From: ANME-2 cluster archaeon | GTDB taxonomy: Archaea; Halobacteriota; Methanosarcinia; Methanosarcinales; Methanocomedenaceae | DNA length: 7,074 nt | Direction: 5' to 3' | Assembly (NCBI GenBank): GCA_022353185.1 | Contig: JAKRWB010000707.1 | Span: 1 to 7,074, forward strand | The notes under the pieces: generated by a model | Told to the model about the DNA's origin: nothing | The model's database searches: none | Seen by the model: the letters and a program-made list of their open reading frames with translations, nothing else | Shown: one piece after another, positions 1-5,900 of the stretch | How positions within the stretch are numbered: the first letter of the stretch is position 1 | Layout of the letters: the number at the start of each line of letters is the position of its first letter | Translations under genes and position numbers: made by a program

Positions 1-40
1 ATTCATTGGAGTCCAGAAGCACCTGTCTAATGTTTGTCAT
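1..40 (-). CDS. Possible 5' end of a gene running off the left edge
   Basis: Reading leftwards from an ATG at 38-40, the frame stays open to the window edge and gives MTNIRQVLLDSNE. A TATA-like stretch at 68-77 lies about 30 bases upstream, which would place an archaeal transcription start only a few bases before the ATG, giving a nearly leaderless message. No good Shine-Dalgarno is visible; the nearest is a weak AGGT. Thirteen codons are too few to recognise a family, and plus-strand frames across the same bases are also briefly open, so this is tentative. If real, it lies downstream of the sulfur-enzyme gene on the same strand, 41 bases after its stop codon, and could be co-transcribed with it or use its own promoter. 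Confidence 0.3.
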   Translation of the reverse strand, partial: MTNIRQVLLDSNE

Positions 41-67
41 GTACACTTAACCTAGATTCGATTCTAT

Positions 68-77
68 GTTAATTATA
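68..77 (-). promoter_or_regulatory. TATA-like element before the partial left-edge gene
   Basis: On the minus strand this reads TATAATTAAC. It lies directly after the stop codon of the sulfur-enzyme gene and about 30 bases before the ATG at 40. That spacing fits an archaeal TATA box driving a near-leaderless transcript. No convincing BRE is seen upstream, and all the non-coding DNA here is AT-rich, so chance is a real alternative. Confidence 0.2.
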
Positions 78-81
78 CTCG

Positions 82-1992
82 TCATATAATAGACAAATCT
101 TTGGTACTTAAATACCTCATCACAGGACACGCCATCAAACAAAGCCCACAATGCGTACACTTCTCATTAACCACAGCCCGTCCATCTTTCACCTTAACAG
201 CCCGCACTTCGCATTTTGCCACACACAGCCCGCAGCCCGTGCACTCCAGCGCCCGCCGAATAGAGGATTCGGCCCTACCCATCAACCGTCTGGCAGCCGG
301 GTCAGTATCGCTTCTGGCGGTCATAGTCCCTGACGCGAACACCTGCACATTATCCTCACCCCTGCCGGATGTGACCACGCCGTCCATGGAATGCACCTCA
401 CCCAGCACCCTCAGCATACCCGAATCCTCGATAACCTCAAGGTTCAGGGGTACACCAAAACTCCCCTCAGAAGAAAACCCGCCTGCCTTGCACGGACGGT
501 ACCCCGATACCATTGAGAACTCCATATCACCTTCATACACTTTAGGCACCAGGTTGATACCCAACCTCTCTGCCATCTCACGCTGCACCTGTGGTGGGTT
601 CTGCCATCTCCACAGTCCGTAATCCACCCACCCCTCACCGTACCCGAACTTCTCGGCATGTGAGCGCAATTTCTCCTCTAACCGGGCCCACATTTCAGGA
701 TGAATCTCCCTGATCCTCGTCATTTCTGCCAGGCTCCCTGACGGGCACAGCCAGCAGCCGATGCGGTCGAACCCCTGTTCATACAACGGATTGTACGGGG
801 CCCCTTTCCAGAACAGGTACAGCCAGATATGCAGCGCCGTCCAGTTCTGGATGGGCGAGGCCGCTATCTGGTTACCCACCCAGGGGTTCTTCCATATCTT
901 ATCGCTCCTGGCCCGGCTCTCGCTCTCGTACTTGCGCTGGCCTATGAATGTGAGGCAGCCGTCAGGGAAATTCTCCTCGATGAGCATGGAGATGGGGCCA
1001 AGTTTACAGGTTTTGCAGCACCACCTGGCCTCAACCGTAGGCGGGCCGAACCTGTCAATTGACTCCCAGAACACATCCCCTGCATTGAATATCTTGACTG
1101 TCAGGTTGTAGTGTCTGGCAACATCGTCAACGTTCACTATGGTTTCTGGAAATTCCAACCCTGTATCCGCAAACATTACATCAAAACCCTCAATGCAATC
1201 TTTTACCAGCAGCAGGGTAGCCAGGCTGTCCTTGCCCCCTGAATACGAAACGCTCACCGGTCGATTTGTCGACTGGGCCACGTTCCTGATAAACGTCTGG
1301 GCCTTAGCCTCAAAATCTTTCAGGATATTAAGATTGGCAGTAACTACATCATCCCATGAATGAGGGTCTGGTGCTGCAACATTCTCCACTATCCCGCTCC
1401 ACCTGGTCTTAACAGCCACGCCTCTTGTGGCTTCCACCATTTCCCTGCCCGCCATCTTAGCCCGGCCCGCAGACACAGGTACGCCGTCGGGTGACACCAC
1501 CACTACCTCAACACCGGGTATAATATCGGGGTCGGCATCAATCACGCCTGGAGCCAGGGTACTGGCACCCTTTTCAATAAACGGTACTGCCGATTCATCA
1601 ATTATCACCCAGTTACTGCGGCCGTCCATGTGGGCGAAAATCCGGGCTGCCCCTTCCATCCTTGGCAGCAATACCCACTGTCCCGATTCCACATCGAACC
1701 TTATATTGGCCAGGGCCACGCCGTCCGCTATGATCTCTTCCATCCTGTCATCTGACGGCACTTTGTTCATGATAGCGATGGTTCCCTCAGAAATCAAAGG
1801 AGCACCGAACTGTGCGGTAGCAGTGGTATTGATTAAGTCAATATCATGGGGGAATGCAGGCCTGATATCGCCGGGGGGTGTGACCTTCACTTTACGTGCA
1901 ACTGAACCACAGGCACATGTGGATTCCAGTACCGGCAGGTTGCACTCAGGGCACCAGTGCAGCACCATTTTTCCAAGATATATTTTTGTCAT
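82..1992 (-). CDS. Zinc ribbon-PUA-PP-loop (PAPS reductase-like)-ferredoxin fusion protein
   Basis: A 636-residue soluble, cytoplasmic protein of COG0175 (PAPS reductase / ATP-pyrophosphatase family) in its archaeal multidomain form. Order: zinc ribbon (C14, C17, C26, C28); PUA-type RNA-binding domain about 127-205, with the typical APGVIDADPDI stretch; PP-loop domain about 240-440 with intact SGGKDS (251-256), an Fe-S-type cysteine set (C325, C326, C329, C413, C416) and GQRKYESESRA (351-361); an unassigned region about 483-580; and a two-cluster ferredoxin (C584/C587/C590/C594 and C612/C615/C618/C622). An intact PP-loop suggests ATP-dependent adenylation. The ECGxH catalytic motif of true PAPS/APS reductases is absent, so sulfate reduction is doubtful; with the PUA domain, RNA thiolation or sulfur transfer is my inference. 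The substrate is unknown. The first ATG is chosen because GGAGG lies just upstream and the zinc ribbon follows shortly after. It is divergent from the metal exporter. Confidence 0.9.
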   Translation of the reverse strand: MTKIYLGKMVLHWCPECNLPVLESTCACGSVARKVKVTPPGDIRPAFPHDIDLINTTATAQFGAPLISEGTIAIMNKVPSDDRMEEIIADGVALANIRFDVESGQWVLLPRMEGAARIFAHMDGRSNWVIIDESAVPFIEKGASTLAPGVIDADPDIIPGVEVVVVSPDGVPVSAGRAKMAGREMVEATRGVAVKTRWSGIVENVAAPDPHSWDDVVTANLNILKDFEAKAQTFIRNVAQSTNRPVSVSYSGGKDSLATLLLVKDCIEGFDVMFADTGLEFPETIVNVDDVARHYNLTVKIFNAGDVFWESIDRFGPPTVEARWCCKTCKLGPISMLIEENFPDGCLTFIGQRKYESESRARSDKIWKNPWVGNQIAASPIQNWTALHIWLYLFWKGAPYNPLYEQGFDRIGCWLCPSGSLAEMTRIREIHPEMWARLEEKLRSHAEKFGYGEGWVDYGLWRWQNPPQVQREMAERLGINLVPKVYEGDMEFSMVSGYRPCKAGGFSSEGSFGVPLNLEVIEDSGMLRVLGEVHSMDGVVTSGRGEDNVQVFASGTMTARSDTDPAARRLMGRAESSIRRALECTGCGLCVAKCEVRAVKVKDGRAVVNEKCTHCGLCLMACPVMRYLSTKDLSII

Positions 1993-1995
1993 GGG

Positions 1996-2000
1996 CCTCC
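1996..2000 (-). promoter_or_regulatory. Ribosome binding site of the sulfur-enzyme gene
   Basis: The minus strand reads GGAGG followed by CCC and the ATG at 1990-1992. The spacer of 3 bases is shorter than usual. The next in-frame ATG (codon 9, at 1966-1968) has only a weak GGAA before it and would sit right against the zinc-ribbon cysteines, so the GGAGG-linked ATG is preferred. Confidence 0.55.
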
Positions 2001-2039
2001 ATATGATAGAGAAGTATAGAAATATTATGCAAGATTATA

Positions 2040-2049
2040 GAGATATCTC
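2040..2049. repeat. Perfect 10-base palindrome in the divergent promoter
   Basis: GAGATATCTC is its own reverse complement. It lies downstream of the proposed exporter TATA element and about 30-40 bases before either candidate exporter start codon, where a repressor could block transcription. No regulator is encoded in the window, and a 10-base palindrome in AT-rich DNA can occur by chance. Confidence 0.3.
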
Positions 2050-2079
2050 AACAGATTTCAAATTCATAGGATGGGGAAA

Positions 2080-2940
2080 ATGGAATATAAAAAAATACTG
2101 ATGGTCCAGGCCATTGCTCTGTCATTGAACCTGATAGTAGCATTCGCCAAGATAACTTACGGTTATCTGACAGGTTCTATCAGCATGGAAGCTGACGGAT
2201 TTCATTCACTGATGGACGGAGGCGGCACTATGGTCGGCATGGTGGGTGTGTGGGTAGCCTCCCGGCCGGCAGACGAATCCCATCCTTACGGGCACCGCAA
2301 ATATGAGCCGTTCGCTTCACTCTTCATTGCCCTGTTGCTGCTCATCACCGGGTTCGAAGTGGCCAGGGGTGCCCTCCTGCATCTCCAGGACCCTGTTTCA
2401 CCAAGGGTCACCCCCCTGAGTTTTATGGTCATGCTTGGCACCATGGCAGTCAATCTTTTTGTCACCACCCTGGAGAGGAGGAAGGGCAGGGAATACAACA
2501 GCCCAATACTCATCGCTGATGCCCTCCATACCAGAAGCGATATCTTTGTGTCCATTGGTGTGATATTTAGTTTGATCGCCATTAAGGCAGGCTATCCAAT
2601 AATCGATGTGATTGCAGGTATACTGATTGCACTGGTCATTGCCAAGTCCGGCCTGGATGTGGTGAGGGAAACATCATATTCACTTCTGGACGCATCGGTC
2701 CTTGATGCTGATATGCTGTGTGGGATTGCACTGGAAATAGATGGGGTTGAAGACTGTCACCATATCAGGACGAGGGGTACGGTCGATAATGTCTATGTGG
2801 ACCTGCATGTGCACGTAAAAGGAGACCTGTCCATAAATGAGGCACACTGTCTCGCCCATGCAGTGGAGAACCAGATAAAAGAGAGGGTCAAAGGTGTGAA
2901 GGATGTGGTGGTACATCTTGAACCGATGAACAGTCTCTGA
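2080..2940 (+). CDS. Cation diffusion facilitator (CDF) exporter, probably Zn2+
   Basis: A 286-residue inner-membrane transporter of the CDF family (COG0053), the usual length. CDF proteins export divalent metals in exchange for protons and work as dimers. Six membrane helices are visible at about 9-29, 34-60, 79-100, 113-132, 142-168 and 173-191, followed by a cytoplasmic domain from about 205. The transport site shows H42xxxD46 in helix 2 (within ADGFHSLMD) and H150xxxD154 in helix 5 (within ALHTRSD). This His-Asp/His-Asp set is typical of zinc-selective members; E. coli YiiP has Asp at the first position. The cytoplasmic domain keeps the metal ligands of the YiiP dimer interface: H227, H228, H243, H256, H279 and E281. 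The ATG at 2080 is preferred over 2071 (289 residues) because AGGATGG is spaced properly from it, while at 2071 AGG directly touches the ATG. Metal choice is an inference from motifs. Confidence 0.93.
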   Translation: MEYKKILMVQAIALSLNLIVAFAKITYGYLTGSISMEADGFHSLMDGGGTMVGMVGVWVASRPADESHPYGHRKYEPFASLFIALLLLITGFEVARGALLHLQDPVSPRVTPLSFMVMLGTMAVNLFVTTLERRKGREYNSPILIADALHTRSDIFVSIGVIFSLIAIKAGYPIIDVIAGILIALVIAKSGLDVVRETSYSLLDASVLDADMLCGIALEIDGVEDCHHIRTRGTVDNVYVDLHVHVKGDLSINEAHCLAHAVENQIKERVKGVKDVVVHLEPMNSL

Positions 2941-2979
2941 CCGGTCTTGAACATTCCAACCACAACCATCTCTTCCACA

Positions 2980-5900
2980 TCAAACCACGACTATCTCCTC
3001 ACCCCTGGACTCTGCCTTTATCTCAGGATTATAGTAGGAATAAGCACTGCTATCCGGAATTATGGCTTTGACAGGGAACTGAGCCTGAACTGCCAGGTCG
3101 AACTTCAATTCCTCACCCCTTGGCAGGTCATCCACATACAGGATAATCTTGCGGCCCGCTATTTCGTACCTGCTGATGATGCGGTCGTTTTTCAGTTCAT
3201 CCAGTGTGGATACCACCGGGGCAAATCCAGTAGGTACTGCCACGTCAAGAATGAGCATGCCTGTTGAATTGGCCTCGCCAGTGTAGTTCACTCTGGCATG
3301 GACATCCACTATGTCATTCACAGCCACGTCTACAGCATCGTATTCAACCTCGAACTCCAGGTCAGTGAATTCGGGTACATCGGGCAGTATCACATTGAAC
3401 CGCTTGACAAGCTGGTAATTGATATCACCTTTACCTGACATGCTCAGGGTAACTAATTCTGAGGAGCCGGGTATCTCCACCATCTGCAGTACATCGTAGT
3501 TAACGGCATTCACGCGAACCTGCGTGAGCTCCTTACCATCTGCTGTGACAGTTATTGTGGCATCGGTATCCTTTGCCTGGGTGGCGGCTGCCGTCATCAG
3601 TGCTTTGAATGCCATCACCGTATCCTGGGTGCTGCCGTACCCGCCCAGGCTGTTGCGCTGTGCAGATATCCATTTCAGAACCTCGTTAGCCCTGGCATCC
3701 CTGTGTTCGATAAGCACCAGTGCGCCGTAGGCTGTTACTTCAATATTCTTACTGGAAGGAGGCATCCAGTACATTCCGTTCGTAGGCTCCACACCTGGTT
3801 CAAGGTCCCAGTACATGCCGTTCTCATCCTGCAGTGACTTTTCTATCAACATATCCCGGGCATCGTCTGCCCGGTCGCTGCCAAGCCGCTCAAGCACCAG
3901 TGCAGCCAGTGCCAGTGCATAGGGGTCGTCCCGCTGGTCGTCCAGGTTATCCTCCAGGTAATCCTGCGCATTGTCAAGTGCTCCCTGAGCCCTGCCGTAT
4001 TCCAGCAGTGCCAGTGCCGTATAAGCACTCAGCGAGTACTTGCCACTCATTCCACCTAAAATTTCCTGGTGGTGCACGAACCCTATCTGATCCCAGGAAC
4101 CATCCTGGTTCTGGTTATCCAAGATCCAGTCAGCAGCCCCGTCCAGTACTGAATCATCTATAGTTGTAACGTCCCTGGCAGAACTGAAGGACTGGAGCAC
4201 AAAAGCGGTAAGCCATAGGCTGCCTTCAGGGTCGCTGTCCCCGAATGCCGAGAACGAACCGTCCCTGTGCTGGTAGGTCAGTTGACGCTGGTACCCGGTA
4301 ATAATGAACATCTCGGCCTTGGCCTGCACTTCCGGGTTGGTCTGGCCAGATGTCTTCAGGTATCGCAGTATCTCCACGTCCGGAGCGAAGAACATCATGT
4401 TCTGCTCACCACAGCCGTAAGGCATACCCAGCAGGTCATCCACGCCGCTGATGGACTGGGCCACCAGGGAGGGTGTGAAGCTGAGCAACACCTTGCCCGA
4501 ATCGGAAACAATCCCTGATGGCAGAGCGGCGTCCAGTGTCACATCCCCTTCCTGCAGGATGCCGTTTATCACCATCTCACGCTGGGTCCCTTCCGGTTCT
4601 ACTATGATATCTTTCTTTACCGCATCGGCCCGGTTAGTAGTCTGGCCTGTAATCTCTACCAGTTGGGTGCCCACCTGTGTGGGCCTGATGGTGAAACTTA
4701 CTGGCAGCACACTATTGGCAGGGACGCTAACCTGCGTTTTGCTGCTGCCGATGATATCGAACCAGTCAGTTCCGGCCAGTGTCACGGTGACCTGCTGTTC
4801 CTTATCCAGGTAATTATACACCTGTACGGTGACTGGGAATTCCTCGCCCCTGGTCACTGCATAAGGCAGGTCAGGGTCCACAAAGAAGTCCTGGAACACT
4901 TTCAGGTTGGTTTCTGCAATGCCAAAACCGTCGGGTGAAGAGGATACTGCATGTAGCCGCCAGGTGGTGATGGAATCAGGGGCCATCAGGTCAACACTGG
5001 CCTTGCCCTGGCTGTTGGTGAGCAGTTCAGGCTCCCAAACCCAGGTTTCCGGGAAAAACTGCCTGACTCGCTCCACTTCCACCAGACCGCTATCCTGACC
5101 AGAGACCATGGCAATACCAGTACCAGTAGCTGCTGGAGCTACCTCTTTCATAGGAGCAGCACCATCCATCATACCTTCTTCCACCATCATCACATCTCCT
5201 AAGAAACCACCATTCCGCCCCCATCCTTCATCTTCGACTATTCGCTCAGGTACGTCCAGGTCTGGTGATTTGAGCACCTGCAGCCCGGCTTCTTCGATAA
5301 TATCCCGGGCACCCAGCGGCATGGGTGTCCAGTACTGGGGGTGGGCTTCAGCCTGGGGTTCCATGAACCGCTGCTCAAGTTCGTCAAACACCTGCTGGAG
5401 GTTCAGTCTGCCCTCGCTGAGAGCGAACACGGATTCGTCCACTATGGAATAGCCTATCATGGACTGAGAGCCTGCATCGAAATCTACGGTTACCTCGCCG
5501 CCGGGTTCAACTTCGGCCTGGCTGAATGAAACCTGCAGGTCAACGGGTGCTTCCATTATCACATTAAAGGGCAGGGTATCTGCTGACACTTCACTGTTGG
5601 GATTGATGGTATACGCTACCACTTCGGCTTTTGGACTCATCTGGGGCGTGATCGCAAGACTGATGTTGCGTTCACTGCTTGTGGCAGAGAACACTGTCCT
5701 GCCGCCTGCCATGATATCGTAATACACGGTACCGGGATTGGTGCTGTATACTGTGAAGGTCATGGTATCACCCACCTGCGGGGTGCCCTTACTGGTCTGG
5801 ACCAGGTGCAGGAAACTGCCGCTTGGGGAGTATACGGTGCCCAGGTTCATGCTCTGGGATGCATCGCCTGAGCGGGCATGAAGTGATGCACTCTGTACAT

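Larger units (their letters stand above)
1993..2079. promoter_or_regulatory. Divergent promoter region, sulfur enzyme / cation exporter
   Basis: This AT-rich gap separates two divergent genes, so both promoters should lie here. TATAGA occurs on the plus strand at 2015-2020 and again at 2036-2041. The first copy could be the TATA box of the exporter gene, with a start near 2043. The second, read on the minus strand as TCTATA, could serve the sulfur-enzyme gene, with a start near 2012. The two copies belong to an imperfect 14-base direct repeat (2013-2026 and 2034-2047, 11 of 14 identical) spaced 21 bases apart. For the exporter, AGGATGG at 2068-2074 can act as a Shine-Dalgarno for the ATG at 2080. 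Placement is by eye only. Confidence 0.4.

Noticed and set aside
101..622. Plus-strand open frame of 173 codons
   Set aside because: Antisense to the PP-loop/ferredoxin end of the sulfur enzyme, whose motifs are clear. Its Ser/Thr/Pro-rich translation has no recognisable features.
1427..2101. Plus-strand open frame of 224 codons
   Set aside because: It lies antisense to the sulfur-enzyme gene, runs on through the promoter region into the start of the exporter gene, has low-complexity Ser/Thr/Pro/Ala-type composition and shows no domain. It is a shadow of the real gene.
2902..2917. GATGT…ACATC inverted repeat near the end of the exporter gene
   Set aside because: A 5-base stem inside codons for conserved residues (VVVHLEP region), without a T-run; expected by chance.
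2939..2946. GACCGGTC palindrome at the exporter stop codon as a terminator
   Set aside because: Eight bases with no loop and no following T-run cannot form a credible terminator hairpin.
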